From JBOHCT01 sp050699055 (GTDB taxonomy: Bacteria; Actinomycetota; Actinomycetes; Streptosporangiales; JBOHCT01): a DNA stretch of 19,722 nucleotides. The translations under genes and the position numbers were made by a program. Below are positions 1-6,980 of the stretch, piece after piece. Location: positions 1 through 19,722 of the forward strand of contig JBOHCT010000064.1 of the NCBI GenBank assembly GCA_050699055.1, written 5' to 3'. How positions within the stretch are numbered: position 1 is the stretch's first letter; each line of letters starts with the position of its first letter. The notes under the pieces are model-generated. The model did no database searches. It had not been told where the DNA came from and saw only the letters and a list, made by a program, of their open reading frames with translations.

Positions 1-103
1 CACCAACGGCGACAACCCCCGGACCGCCACGACATCGGCGTCGATCACGCAGCGTCGATGACGCTCAAACCGTCGTGATCACCCTGCCACAGCGACAGAC
101 ACC

Positions 104-256
104 GTGGCGGCTAACAGGGCCGAGCTCGGCCCCGAAGAATGGGAGAAGGGGATGCACCCCGACATCCCCGAGACCAAGATCCTCGACAACCCCTACACCT
201 ACACCTACACCTACACCTACACCGAGTACCGCAGCGCGTCCACACACGGCGGCTGA
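104..256 (+). CDS. Short unknown ORF with C-terminal Thr-Tyr repeat
   Basis: The frame is open from a stop at 59-61 to TGA at 254-256, with a possible GTG start at 104, giving about 50 residues. Codons are strongly GC-ending, as in real genes of this genome. The product begins VAANRAELGPEEW, continues HPDIPETKILDNP, then carries five Tyr-Thr units and ends EYRSASTHGG. It may be the C-terminal end of a longer gene whose upstream part is out of frame or outside the window. I do not recognise the family, and there is no convincing Shine-Dalgarno site at the GTG. Confidence 0.3.
   Translation: MAANRAELGPEEWEKGMHPDIPETKILDNPYTYTYTYTYTEYRSASTHGG
193..222 (+). repeat. Five tandem CTACAC hexamers
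   Basis: Five perfect copies of CTACAC run head to tail and encode alternating Tyr-Thr in the short ORF at 104-256. Because the unit is 6 bp, copy-number change would lengthen or shorten the peptide without shifting its frame. Confidence 0.9.
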
Positions 257-313
257 CCCCTCCGCGGACTCGCGCGTGGGCCGCCGGGTCCTGGGTTCCC
301 CTAACGTCGGTGT

Positions 314-335
314 ACGTGGGCCGGCCGGGCCACGT
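314..335. terminator. 22-bp near-palindrome, possible terminator or operator
   Basis: ACGTGG, a mismatched G, CCGGCCGG, a mismatched G and CCACGT pair at 10 of 11 positions around a centre between 324 and 325. It sits 58 bp after the stop of the upstream short ORF and 77 bp before vapB. It has no T-tract, so a rho-independent terminator of the classical type is not shown. It could equally be a protein-binding palindrome. Confidence 0.35.
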
Positions 336-379
336 GGCCGAACACCGGGCGCCATGCCGATGACGAACGTGAGGGTCGT

Positions 380-412
380 GACTAAGTCGTGGACTAAGCT
401 AAGATACCCTCA
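380..412 (+). promoter_or_regulatory. vapB promoter with tandem GACTAAG direct repeat
   Basis: GACTAAG occurs at 380-386 and 392-398, a 12-bp period that would place both copies on about the same helix face. A TAAGAT -10 box at 400-405 overlaps the second copy's end. Transcription would begin near 412, at the ATG itself, and no Shine-Dalgarno site is visible, so the message is probably leaderless. Type II antitoxins usually repress their own operon, so the repeat is a reasonable operator candidate. Confidence 0.5.
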
Positions 413-642
413 TGAGCACGGCGGGAGTGCACGAGACCAAGACCAACCTTTCTGGCTTGCTGCGCCGCGTCAGCGCAGGAGAGGAGATCGTGATCACACG
501 CAACGGCGAGCCGCTCGCCAAGCTCGTACCCGTCCGGCGGGAGGGCCGTCGCGAGCTGGGCATCGACGACGGACGGTTCGAGGTGCCCGATGACTTCGAC
601 GCGCCGTTGCCTGAGGCGTTGCTCGACGCGTTCGAGCGATGA
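412..642 (+). CDS. vapB: Type II antitoxin, Phd/YefM (VapB-like) family
   Basis: This 76-aa protein has the Phd/YefM N-terminal pattern: ETKTNLSGLLRRV, then GEEIVITRNGEPLAKLVP, the dimerising DNA-binding part of the family. The acidic C-terminal half (GIDDGRFEVPDDFDAPLPEA) fits the toxin-wrapping tail. Its ATG lies 6 bp after a TAAGAT -10 box, so translation is probably leaderless. The stop overlaps the toxin start as ATGA (639-642), the usual coupling of such pairs. It should neutralise the downstream PIN toxin and repress the operon through the adjacent direct repeat. The gene symbol is by family role, not by orthology to a named locus. Confidence 0.9.
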   Translation: MSTAGVHETKTNLSGLLRRVSAGEEIVITRNGEPLAKLVPVRREGRRELGIDDGRFEVPDDFDAPLPEALLDAFER

Positions 643-1034
643 GGGTCCTTCTCGACACCTCCTGCTGGCTGTGGATGGTCGCGGCCTCGACGCGGCTGGG
701 CAGCGACGCGCGATCGATACTGTGGGATACCCGCAACGAACTCCTGCTGTCAGCAGCTAGCTCATGGGAGATCGCGATCAAGTACGCGATCGGCAAGCTG
801 CCGCTTCCAGAGCCACCTGAGCGGTACGTCCCATCGCGGATGGACGCCACTGGGGTCACCCCGCTACGGGTAGAGCACTCGCATGCCCTCGCCGTGACGA
901 GGCTTCCACGTCACCACCGCGACCCGTTCGACCGGCTGCTGGTCGCGCAGGCCGGCCTCGAAGGCGTCCCTGTGATGACATCGGACGCCGCCTTCGACGA
1001 CTATGACATCGAGATCGTTTCCGCCGTCGCGTAG
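639..1034 (+). CDS. vapC: PIN-domain toxin ribonuclease, VapC-like
   Basis: This 131-aa protein has the PIN-domain acidic set: Asp6 in LLDTSCWLW, Glu44 in SSWEIAIKYA, Asp95 and Asp98 in HHRDPFDRLLVAQA, and Asp116 in MTSDAAF. These residues bind the metal ions for RNA cleavage. In known VapC proteins the targets are tRNA or rRNA; the target here is not predictable. The HRDPFDR form is typical of the VapC subgroup paired with Phd/YefM antitoxins. Length and all motifs are intact, so the toxin appears functional. It is translationally coupled to vapB by a 4-base overlap. Confidence 0.92.
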   Translation: MRVLLDTSCWLWMVAASTRLGSDARSILWDTRNELLLSAASSWEIAIKYAIGKLPLPEPPERYVPSRMDATGVTPLRVEHSHALAVTRLPRHHRDPFDRLLVAQAGLEGVPVMTSDAAFDDYDIEIVSAVA

Positions 1035-1077
1035 TCATCGAGCCGACGCCGGCAGCTCCACCACCCCGTCAGGCGCG

Positions 1078-1449
1078 TCATCCCGACTCGCCGGCGTCCA
1101 GCGCGGCCACCAGGCGCTTGGGCGCGATGACGCGGTAGGCGTCCGCGACCAGCTCGGCGATCTCCTCCCAGTCGACCGGGACGTCGAGGTAGACGCCCAG
1201 CCAGCCGCGACCGCCGACGTACGGGGGTACGAAGAATCGCTCCGGGTCGGCCGCGACCAGCGTCTCCTGCGCGCCGGACGGCGCGGCGCACCAGAAGCCG
1301 AGCCGGTCGTCGTGGTGATGGTCGGCGTACATCACGTACGTCTTCTTGTCGCGGACGAACCAGGTCGGCTCGCCGTGGCTCCGGCGTTCGGTCGTCTCGG
1401 GCAGCGCCAGGCACAACCGCCGCAACCGCTCCAGGGAGTCGTCGGCCAT
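1078..1449 (-). CDS. MmcQ/YjbR family protein
   Basis: The 123-aa product begins MADDSLERLRRLCLALPETT and carries the YjbR-fold signatures: SHGEPTWFVRDKKTYVMY, HHHDDRLGFWCAAP, ETLVAADPERFFVPPYVG and GWLGVYLD. It ends with a helical VDWEEIAELVADAYRVIAPK segment. This is the usual single-domain length for the family, which has a cyclic dinucleotide- or DNA-binding-like fold but no firmly established function in actinomycetes. The frame extends upstream to 1521, but that stretch is not protein-like. I chose the ATG at 1449 because homologues start at this point and a GGGG run precedes it. It is convergent with vapC (43-bp gap). Confidence 0.88.
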   Translation of the reverse strand: MADDSLERLRRLCLALPETTERRSHGEPTWFVRDKKTYVMYADHHHDDRLGFWCAAPSGAQETLVAADPERFFVPPYVGGRGWLGVYLDVPVDWEEIAELVADAYRVIAPKRLVAALDAGESG

Positions 1450-1557
1450 GCCCCGATCATGCCCTAGGCTCCCCGACGTCTGGCAAAGCTGCGACCCGCG
1501 GCGCACGCGGTCGATCGACACGCCGCCCGGCTCCGCGGCATCCGGCCGCGGCCCCGT

Positions 1558-1573
1558 TAGGGTGACGCACGTG
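1558..1573 (+). promoter_or_regulatory. Leaderless-type promoter, TAGGGT -10
   Basis: TAGGGT at 1558-1563 is followed 7 bp later by GTG at 1571, the same geometry as the starts at 412, 4064, 5606, 11687 and 13327. This would serve the small ORF and the deacylase remnant behind it. Confidence 0.45.
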
Positions 1574-1663
1574 ACCCCGCGGAGCGGACCGGCGAAAACA
1601 GACGCACCCGTCGCCCGGAGGTTTCACAGAGCGGGACGGGACGCCTGTTGCCCGCGACGATGA
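1571..1663 (+). CDS. Possible 30-aa leaderless leader peptide
   Basis: A GTG start 7 bp after a TAGGGT box opens a 30-codon frame whose TGA (1661-1663) overlaps the ATG of the deacylase remnant at 1660 as ATGA. The peptide starts MTPRSGPAKTDAPVARRF and ends with adjacent Cys-Cys, then PRR. Placement and overlap resemble a translated leader that couples to the downstream gene. Alternatively the frame is chance and the region is just a 5' leader. No homologue is recognised. Confidence 0.3.
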   Translation: MTPRSGPAKTDAPVARRFHRAGRDACCPRR

Positions 1664-2371
1664 GGCGCTCCTACCTGGAGCTGGCCGGCATCCGCGTGCC
1701 CCTGGCCGAGGCGGTCGGAGGGTGCGACGGGCCGACGGTGACGGTGCTGGCCGGCGTCCATGGCTGCGAGTACGCGTCCATGGCCGCGGTTCGGGAGTTC
1801 CTGCGCGGCCTCGAGCCGGGCAGCATCAGCGGCCGCCTGGTGGCGGTTCCGGTCCTCAACATCCCTGCTTTCAGGGCCCGCACACCGTTCGTCGTCCCCG
1901 AAGACGGAAAGAACCTGAACCGGTGCTTTCCAGGGGATCCCGCGGGGACGCTCGCGGAGCGACTCGCGAGTGCCACCTTCAGGCAGCTGATCGAGCCGAG
2001 TGACTTCCTTCTCGACCTCCATGCCGGTGACATCGTCGAGGCGCTGGCGCCTTTCACGATCTCCGGGGACTGCGGAGCGTCCTCGCCCATCTCGGCGTAC
2101 TCGACAATCGGACACCCGGTGCGCGCCCCCGCGCTCGCAGCGTCACTTCACCAGGTTCGAGTGGCTACGCAGCGCCCACTCCGGATGGTGGGAGCCGTCG
2201 GTAGGCGCCGGAGAGTCGGTGTCGGCCGGGCAACTGCTGGGGACCGTCAGCACCCTGCACGGCGAGCCGGTCGAGCGCGTGGAAGCCACCCGTGACGGGG
2301 TGCCGCTCTTCGTCACCTCGAGCCCAGCAGTCGACGTCGACGGCCTGCTTCTCGGTTTGGCGGCCAATTGA
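1660..2371 (+). pseudogene. AstE/aspartoacylase-like deacylase, broken
   Basis: The N-terminal 137 residues from ATG 1660 read as a zinc deacylase of the M14-like AstE/aspartoacylase group: His34 and Glu37 in GVHGCEY, the GKNLNRCFPG motif and His121 in LDLHAGD. These proteins remove acyl groups from amino acids or small amides. After about 2066 homology continues in a different frame (GLRSVLAHLGVLDN, 2067-2108) and then in a third frame from about 2140 (HFTRFEWLRSAHSGWWEP to the TGA at 2369-2371). About 70 middle residues, including the catalytic-Glu region, appear to be missing. The total is 712 bp against roughly 1 kb for intact relatives. Its stop lies 14 bp before the lipoprotein start, so the two were probably cotranscribed. 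Confidence 0.8.
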
Positions 2372-2385
2372 GCGAGGCACCTCTC

Positions 2386-4011
2386 ATGTCCACTCCAGTA
2401 ACTTTCCGGAACGACCGCACGGTGAGCGCCCGGCGCGCGACGGCGATCCTCCTCTCGTTCCTCCTGTTGGCCGCGCTCACCGCATGTACGGGAGGTTTCG
2501 GCGGCGGCAACGGGAAGGGCGAGAGCTCCGTGGTCGTCGTCGGCACGACCGACAAGGTCATCTCCCTCGACCCCGCGAACGCCTACCAGTTGGGCAGCTG
2601 GCCGATCGTGTTCAACGTGTACCAGTTCCTGCTGCGCGTCCGGCCGCGCGGCAGTCAGCTCGTTCCCGACGCGGCCCGCTCGTGCCGGTTCACCAAACCG
2701 ACGGTGTACAAGTGCAGCCTGAAGAAAGGACTGCGATTCTCCAACGGTGACCCGTTGACGGCCTCGGACGTCGTCTACTCCTTCCACCGGATCGGCGAGA
2801 TCCAGGCCCCGGCGGGGCCGCAGACGCTCCTCGCCCCGATGAAGAGCGTCCGCGCGTCCGGCGAGCGAATGGTCGTCTTCACGCTCAAGCATCCCGACGC
2901 CGTGTGGCCGAAGGTGCTCGCCACGGTCGCGGGCGCCATCGTGGACGAGGACGTCTTCCCGGAGAGGAAACTGCTGCCGAGCGACAAGGTCATCGGCTCG
3001 GGACCCTATACGTTGGCCCGCTACCAGCAGAACGAGCAGGCACTGCTGAAGCCGAACCCCAAGTACGACGGCGACGCGCAGCTGCACAATCGAGGCGCCA
3101 TCTTCCGGTACTTTTCGAAGCCCTCCGCGCTGAAGCTCGCCCTCGAGCAGGGCGATGTCCACGTCGCGTACCGCGAGCTGTCCCCTGTCGACATCGCGTC
3201 CCTTCGACACGAGCGTGATCGAGGCGTCAAGGTCGTCGAAGGGCCGGGGACGCAGATCCAGTATTTGTCTTTCAACCTCAAGACGATGCCGGGCGGATCG
3301 CCAGGGCAGAAGCTGGCGATACGGAAGGCCGTCGCGATGAGCCTCGATCGCGGCACCATCGCCAAGAACGTCTACAACAGGACGGTCAAGCCCTGGTACT
3401 CGGTGGTCGCCGAAGGGATCCCTGGCGGCCATATCGGTGCGTTCAAGAAACTCTACGGCGCCAAGAGCAACACCGGGCGAGCCAAACAGACTTTGCGGCG
3501 CGCGGGCGTACAAGTCCCGGTCGACCTCGACGTATGGTGGACACCCAGCCACTACGGCGGCGTATCCGACGACATGTACACCGAGATCAAGCGGCAGCTC
3601 GAAAGTACCGACCTTTTCAAGGTCAGTCTCCACTCCGCGGAGTGGAACAGGTACGTCGACGGGCTGCTCCACGACGAGTTCGCCGCCGCCCAGATCGGCT
3701 GGTTCCCGGACTTCCTCGACGCCGACAACTACATCGCCGCCTTCTACGGCAGCAAGACATCGTTCCTGCAGAACCACTACCGGAACCCGCGTATCGACAG
3801 GCTCATCGAGCGGGAACGCCGCACGACCGACCCGAAGGAGCGCGGCAGGATCTTCTCGAAGATCGAGCGACTGGGCGCCGCGGACGTGCCGCTGATCCCG
3901 ATCTGGGAGGGAAAGCAGGAGGTCGGAGCCCGCGAGGGTGTCTCAGGCCTGCGACAAACCCTGGACGCGAGCAACGTCCTGCGGCTCTGGCTCATCAGCA
4001 AGAACGGCTGA
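2386..4011 (+). CDS. ABC transporter substrate-binding lipoprotein, family 5
   Basis: The 541-aa product has a lipoprotein signal peptide: Arg-rich start, hydrophobic ILLSFLLLAA, lipobox LTAC with Cys34. The mature part follows the SBP_bac_5 plan: VISLDPANAYQLGSW, GLRFSNGDPLTASDVVYSF, VIGSGPYTLARY, RKAVAMSLDRG and a C-terminal IERLGAADVPLIPIWEG. Such proteins are tethered outside the membrane and deliver oligopeptides or related solutes to an Opp/Dpp permease. No permease or ATPase gene is present here, so it must work with components encoded elsewhere or be an orphan. I chose ATG 2386, with GAGG at 2373, over the in-frame TTG at 2368. The deacylase remnant just upstream suggests acylated amino acids or peptides as a former substrate. 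Confidence 0.92.
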   Translation: MSTPVTFRNDRTVSARRATAILLSFLLLAALTACTGGFGGGNGKGESSVVVVGTTDKVISLDPANAYQLGSWPIVFNVYQFLLRVRPRGSQLVPDAARSCRFTKPTVYKCSLKKGLRFSNGDPLTASDVVYSFHRIGEIQAPAGPQTLLAPMKSVRASGERMVVFTLKHPDAVWPKVLATVAGAIVDEDVFPERKLLPSDKVIGSGPYTLARYQQNEQALLKPNPKYDGDAQLHNRGAIFRYFSKPSALKLALEQGDVHVAYRELSPVDIASLRHERDRGVKVVEGPGTQIQYLSFNLKTMPGGSPGQKLAIRKAVAMSLDRGTIAKNVYNRTVKPWYSVVAEGIPGGHIGAFKKLYGAKSNTGRAKQTLRRAGVQVPVDLDVWWTPSHYGGVSDDMYTEIKRQLESTDLFKVSLHSAEWNRYVDGLLHDEFAAAQIGWFPDFLDADNYIAAFYGSKTSFLQNHYRNPRIDRLIERERRTTDPKERGRIFSKIERLGAADVPLIPIWEGKQEVGAREGVSGLRQTLDASNVLRLWLISKNG

Positions 4012-4049
4012 GCGCCCCACCTGAGCTACTCGCCCGGCAGGGTCTGCCG

Positions 4050-4064
4050 TACCGTTGCCTGCCA
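4050..4064 (+). promoter_or_regulatory. -10 box of the aldo/keto reductase gene
   Basis: TACCGT at 4050-4055 lies 8 bp before ATG 4064, and no Shine-Dalgarno site separates them. This fits leaderless transcription. No clear -35 is seen. Confidence 0.4.
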
Positions 4065-5119
4065 TGGAGCATCGGCGGCTGGGCGGCAGCGGACTGAAGG
4101 TCAGCGAGGTCGGCTACGGTAACTGGCTGACCCACGGCGAGCTGGTGGCCAGGGAGGCGGCGCTGGCCTGCGTACGAGCGGCGCTCGAAGCCGGCGTCAC
4201 GACCTTCGACACCGCCGACGTGTACGCGCGCGGGGCCGCGGAGGAGCTGCTCGGCGAGGGCCTGCGCGGCGTGCGTCGCGAGTCGGTGGAGATCGCGACC
4301 AAGGTGTTCATGCCCACCGGCGACGGCCCCAACGATCGCGGGCTCTCCCGTAAGCACGTCATGGAGTCGTGTCACGCGTCGCTGCGCCGGCTGGGCACCG
4401 ACTACATCGACCTGTACCAGGCACACCGTTTCGACGACGACACGCCGCTGGAAGAGACCCTGGTCGCGTTCGACGACTTGGTGCGGCAGGGGAAGGTGCT
4501 GTACCTGGGGGTCTCGGAGTGGACCGCGCCGCAGATCCGCGCCGCGCTCGACCTCGCCGGGCAGCTCGGCCTGCGCAGCAGGATCGTGTCCAACCAGCCG
4601 CAGTACAACATGCTCTGGCGGGTCATCGAGCCCGAGGTGCTGGCGCTGTGCAAGCGGGAAGGCCTCGGGCAGCTGGTCTTCCAGCCGCTGGCGCAGGGCG
4701 CGTTGACCGGCAAGTACCGTCCGGGTGGGGACCCGCCGTCCGGCTCCCGCGGTGCCAGCGGCGGTCCCGCGCCGAGGTTCATCTGGCGGGTGCTCGGCGA
4801 CGAGTTGCTGGAGCGCGTCCAAGGGTTGCGCCCGATCGCGGAAGGGGCCGGGCTGTCCATGGCCCAGCTCGCCGTCGCCTGGACGCTGCAACGTCCTGGC
4901 GTCTCCGCCGCGATCGTCGGCGCCACCCGGCCGGAGCAGGTGTCAGAGAACGCCGCCGCGGCAGGGATCCGGCTGAACGCCGAGGTGATGCGCCGTGTCG
5001 ACGACCTGCTGGCCGGCCTGATCGAACGAGACCCGGCCAAGACCGCCAAGATGATGGCCGTCCAACCCGGCTGGGGGCGCTCTCTCGACGAGGCGGGCTC
5101 CGGCACACGCCCCGCCTGA
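4064..5119 (+). CDS. Aldo/keto reductase, Kv-beta-like subgroup
   Basis: The 351-aa NADPH-dependent oxidoreductase has the complete AKR tetrad: Asp49 and Tyr54 (FDTADVY), Lys80 (EIATKVF) and His121 (YQAH). It also shows SLRRLGTDYIDLYQAHRFD, the SNQPQYNMLWR segment, GLGQLVFQPLAQGALTGKY and the C-terminal cofactor-binding SAAIVGATRPEQVSEN. Together these point to the TIM-barrel AKR group that includes Kv-beta and YghZ/MgrA-like enzymes reducing aldehydes. The natural substrate cannot be read from sequence. I prefer ATG 4064 over the upstream in-frame TTG 4055 because the protein begins MEHRRLGGSGLKVSEVGYG as in homologues. It appears monocistronic. Confidence 0.93.
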   Translation: MEHRRLGGSGLKVSEVGYGNWLTHGELVAREAALACVRAALEAGVTTFDTADVYARGAAEELLGEGLRGVRRESVEIATKVFMPTGDGPNDRGLSRKHVMESCHASLRRLGTDYIDLYQAHRFDDDTPLEETLVAFDDLVRQGKVLYLGVSEWTAPQIRAALDLAGQLGLRSRIVSNQPQYNMLWRVIEPEVLALCKREGLGQLVFQPLAQGALTGKYRPGGDPPSGSRGASGGPAPRFIWRVLGDELLERVQGLRPIAEGAGLSMAQLAVAWTLQRPGVSAAIVGATRPEQVSENAAAAGIRLNAEVMRRVDDLLAGLIERDPAKTAKMMAVQPGWGRSLDEAGSGTRPA

Positions 5120-5120
5120 G

Positions 5121-5450
5121 CGCGGCGGTTCGTCGCCGGGGTCAGGCCGGTGAGCAGCCCCTGCCGCCGGGACCAGGCGAGCTGGTCGGCAACCGTTTGG
5201 TCGAGGGGCCGGAAGGTCACGCCGAGCTCCCGCTGGGCATGGGCGGAGCTGATCCGCATCCGGTTCCCGCGGACCAGAGTCCGCACGCCTTCGCGGGTCG
5301 CCGCCGGCGGGCGCCGCCGTAGCCTGCCCGGCAGCTCCACGAGGGTCGCGACGGTCATGGCGAGACCGGCCGGCACCTCGCGTGGCGGCGGCACGCCGAC
5401 GGCCCGCGCTATGGCCTGCAACACGTCAGGGATGGTCTCCACTGGCCGGC
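5121..5450 (-). pseudogene. C-terminal fragment of an NAD-dependent epimerase/SDR
   Basis: Reading from 5450 downward, the frame encodes VETIPDVLQAIARAVGVPPP, then LVELPGRLRRRPPAATREGV, GNRMRISSAHAQRELGVTFR and DQTVADQLAWSRRQGLL. This is the C-terminal third of extended SDR enzymes of the epimerase/dihydroflavonol-reductase type. The Rossmann half with the glycine motif and YxxxK is absent, and homology stops abruptly at about 5450. At the other end there is no stop codon; the frame runs on into the antisense of the aldo/keto reductase gene. Both ends are therefore lost and it is a relic. Confidence 0.7.
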
Positions 5451-5579
5451 CGCAAGCGCAAGGCCCCACAGAAGCGCAAGCGCACGAACCACACCACCCG
5501 ACCCTCGCGACTCAGCGAGGACCAGGCCGCCGTGCAGGGCTGGATCGATGACTACAACGGCGCTTTGGCGCGAGTGTAG
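5451..5579 (+). pseudogene. Unidentified C-terminal gene fragment
   Basis: A GC-biased frame begins abruptly at the same breakpoint where the epimerase fragment ends. It encodes a Lys/Arg-rich stretch (GRKRKAPQKRKR), then RLSEDQAAVQGWIDDYNGAL, and stops at TAG 5577-5579. A 9-bp direct repeat AAGCGCAAG (5454-5462 and 5472-5480) makes the basic stretch. Codon bias suggests it was the end of a real gene. Family not recognised; there is no start codon in the conserved-looking part. Confidence 0.35.
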
Positions 5580-5591
5580 AGGCGAACACCG

Positions 5592-5606
5592 TAGGGTGGC
5601 GCGACA
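5592..5606 (+). promoter_or_regulatory. -10 box of the helicase-C3-type gene
   Basis: TAGGGT at 5592-5597 lies 8 bp before ATG 5606 with no intervening Shine-Dalgarno site, consistent with a leaderless transcript. Confidence 0.45.
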
Positions 5607-6976
5607 TGGACGAGTACACGACGGCGGGCGCGTACGGGGACGGCGCCGCGGAGGAGGAGTACGGCGACGAGGAAGGCGTCGCCCGTCCGACCGAGGAGGA
5701 AGCCCAGGCCAACCTCCTCGCCGTCCTGCGGCTGTGCGCCGCGGGCACGCTGCGGTGCAGCGAGCGTACCCGGCGTCCGAGCGCCGCCGCCGTCACCGCC
5801 GTCGACAAGGTCCTGGCCGCGGGCGACTTCTACACCGACGAGGCCATCATCGCCTTCGCCTGGCCGCTCCTGCTTCAGGCGGGTGGGCTGGCCGAGCTGG
5901 CCGGCGGTCGGATGCGGCTCACTCCCCGGGGCCGTACGGCGCTCGGCAAACCACCGGCGGAGACGATCCGCCACCTGTGGCGGCGCTGGCTCACCCACGG
6001 GGCCATCGATGAGATGAGCAGGGTCGAGACGATCAAGGGCCAGCGGGCGGCGAACGTGCTGACGGCGGTGAAGCGCCGCCGGCAGACCGTGGCGGCCGCG
6101 CTCGCCGACTGCCCGCCCGGCGAGTGGGTGCCGATCGACGACCTGTTCGCCACGATGTGGGGCGAGGGCCTGTCGCCTACCGTGGCCCGCAGCGAGCGCG
6201 GGCTGTGGAAGCTGTACATCCTCGACCCGATGTACGGCAGCCTGGGCTACGCGGGCTTCCACGACTGGCCCATCCTCGAGGGCCGGTACACGCTGTGCGT
6301 GCTGTTCGAGTACGCCGCCACGCTCGGCCTCATCGACGTCTCCTACACCGACCCCGAGGACGCCCGCGACGACTTCCACGACAACTGGGGCGCCGACGAC
6401 CTCGCCTGCCTGAGCCGCTACGACGGGCTCGACGCCGTACGGCTGAACGCCCTCGGCGCGTACGCGCTCGGCGCCACGACCCGGTACGAGCCCGCCCAGC
6501 GCACCGGCCCGGCGGACCGGATGCTCGAGGTCCTGCCCAACCACGACGTCGTCGTCACCGGCACGCTCCGCCCCGCCGACCGGCTGCTCCTCGACGCCTT
6601 CGCCACGCGCGGCTCCGACCGGGTCTGGTCGCTCACCCCCGCCACGCTGCTGGCCGGGGTGGACGCCGGCCACACGCTGGACGCGCTGAGGGGCTTCCTG
6701 CGGAACAGGGCACGGCACGAACTGCCCGACACCGTCGCCACCCTCATCGACGATGTCGCCGCCCGAACAGGTCAGGTGCGCGACCTCGGGCCGGCGCGCG
6801 TCGTCGAGTGCGCCGACCCTGCCGTGGCCGCGTTCATCGCCCGCGACCGCACCCTCCGGACGCTGTGCCGCCCGCTTGGCGACCGGCACATCGCGGTCCC
6901 GGTGGAGCACGACGACGCTTTCCGCAAACGGATGCGGGCACTCGGCTATGTCCTCCCGACAGCGCCAGGGACCTAA
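5606..6976 (+). CDS. wHTH protein with XPB/Ssl2-like helicase C-terminal domain
   Basis: This 456-aa protein has an acidic N-terminus, a central winged-helix-like part with basic segments (LTPRGRTALG, AIDEMSRVETIKGQR, VLTAVKRRRQTVAAAL) and a C-terminal portion. The C-terminal portion is LEVLPNHDVVVTGTLRPADR, WSLTPATLLAGVDAGHTLDA, LRGFLRNRARHELPDTVATL and PLGDRHIAVPVEHDDAFRKR. That pattern matches the Helicase_C_3 (XPB/Ssl2-like) domain common in actinobacterial proteins. No Walker A or DEAD-box motor is present, so it is not itself a helicase; a DNA-binding or helicase-partner role is inference. The gene is intact although flanked by gene relics. ATG 5606 follows a -10 box by 8 bp. Confidence 0.7.
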   Translation: MDEYTTAGAYGDGAAEEEYGDEEGVARPTEEEAQANLLAVLRLCAAGTLRCSERTRRPSAAAVTAVDKVLAAGDFYTDEAIIAFAWPLLLQAGGLAELAGGRMRLTPRGRTALGKPPAETIRHLWRRWLTHGAIDEMSRVETIKGQRAANVLTAVKRRRQTVAAALADCPPGEWVPIDDLFATMWGEGLSPTVARSERGLWKLYILDPMYGSLGYAGFHDWPILEGRYTLCVLFEYAATLGLIDVSYTDPEDARDDFHDNWGADDLACLSRYDGLDAVRLNALGAYALGATTRYEPAQRTGPADRMLEVLPNHDVVVTGTLRPADRLLLDAFATRGSDRVWSLTPATLLAGVDAGHTLDALRGFLRNRARHELPDTVATLIDDVAARTGQVRDLGPARVVECADPAVAAFIARDRTLRTLCRPLGDRHIAVPVEHDDAFRKRMRALGYVLPTAPGT

Positions 6977-6980
6977 CCGT

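Noticed and set aside
193..222. CRISPR-like or origin iteron array
   Set aside because: The units are 6 bp and contiguous without spacers; this is a simple coding tandem repeat.
2143..3777. 544-codon open frame on the minus strand
   Set aside because: It is antisense to the well-supported substrate-binding protein; its product is Arg/Gly/Val-rich with no motifs, as expected for the shadow of a high-GC gene.
4402..5469. The whole 355-codon minus frame as one gene
   Set aside because: Only its first roughly 110 codons match epimerases; the rest is antisense to the aldo/keto reductase.
5552..6910. 452-codon minus-strand frame
   Set aside because: Antisense shadow of the helicase-C3-type gene; no motifs or start signals.
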